From positions 28,291,533 through 28,355,532 of the forward strand of contig JASEVX010000006.1 in NCBI GenBank assembly GCA_031761405.1: a DNA stretch of 64,000 bases, given 5' to 3'. The notes under the pieces were generated by a model. That model was not told the origin of the DNA. It did not search any database and saw only the letters and a list, made by a program, of their open reading frames with translations. The DNA is from Serripes groenlandicus (Eukaryota; Mollusca; Bivalvia; Cardiida; Cardiidae). A program made the translations under genes and the position numbers. This document shows positions 63,707-64,000 of this stretch, in pieces. Each line of letters begins with the position of its first letter. Within the stretch, counting starts at the first letter, position 1.

Positions 63707-64000
63707 GGTTGATTGATTGGGGTTTAACGCCGTTTTTAACAATTTCTCAGTTATATCACGGCGGCCAGTTCACCTACTGATGCATTTCCTGGTTTTCTCA
63801 CACCAGTACTCCACACAACAATCTTCCCAAGCAACTGGCTGCTTTTCCACATAAACTTGGCCCATGGGTGGAAGACGAATGATGCATGTCGCATTGACTT
63901 TAGTCAATCGTCGGAAAGAAAGTTGTCCAAGCCGGGATTCAAACTCACAACCCCAGGATTGACAGCCCGCGTCGCTACCGAGTGAGCTACAGGGGCTCGG
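63707..64000 (-). mobile_element. tRNA-derived SINE, runs to the window edge
   Basis: Tail TTGATTGATTGGGGTTTAAC + GCC; head on the minus strand with A-box TAGCTCACTCGGTAG and B-box GAGTTTGAATCCC. Interrupts the 107-bp satellite. Confidence 0.85.

Overview
This is a eukaryotic window, most likely from a bivalve mollusc. Reasons: intron-split genes with GT/AG borders, an intronless FkbM-type methyltransferase of a kind common in bivalves, tRNA-derived SINEs ending in a GGCGTTAAACCCC motif and (GATT)n, and many short non-autonomous elements resembling the bivalve 'pearl' type. The species cannot be fixed from sequence alone (a Dreissena- or Mya-like myid clam would fit). No bacterial, phage or CRISPR content was seen.

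Three host genes are supported. (1) A PWWP-domain gene on the minus strand, best matched to GLYR1/NP60: five exons between 21420 and 9895, with the remainder, including the dehydrogenase domain, presumably beyond the left edge. (2) A single-exon FkbM-family type II membrane methyltransferase at 30696-31787 (minus). (3) A complete deoxycytidylate deaminase (DCTD) on the plus strand in five exons, 44874-57945, whose phases all match and give 218 residues. Its promoter has abutting CRE and E2F-like sites.

Most of the rest is mobile DNA. 1-6.6 kb: three tandem segmental copies carrying a 67-bp minisatellite that grew inside a SINE. 7-21 kb: GLYR1 introns filled with MITEs, hAT elements, SINEs and satellite-bearing elements. 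22-30 kb: a 40-bp perfect palindrome, degraded LINE pieces and a tandem pair of 159-bp hairpins with co-varying arms. 32-37 kb: SINEs and a 70-bp satellite that passes from homogeneous to degenerate. 38-44.6 kb: satellite-bearing elements and a broken integrase-type (KRBA2-like) transposase gene. 44.8-58 kb: DCTD with heavily invaded introns. 58-64 kb: MITE clusters, an occupied/empty insertion-site pair, and a dimeric 107-bp satellite.

The dominant family is a roughly 230-bp fold-back MITE flanked by TTAA, with CCCTTTCCC/GGGAAAGGG ends, as expected of piggyBac-like elements. More than 25 copies keep both ends. A second system is a diverse set of elements that share only an architecture: a 5' hairpin, a GTCC/GTCG-rich tract, a satellite core of about 110-180 bp, then a 3' hairpin followed by TCTTG and inserted in T-rich DNA. 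This resembles Helentron-associated 'pearl' elements. A third is a group with CAGAG...AGATAA ends and 6-bp target duplications, including one member with a hAT-like zinc-finger ORF. These systems insert into each other, so their relative ages can be read from the nesting.
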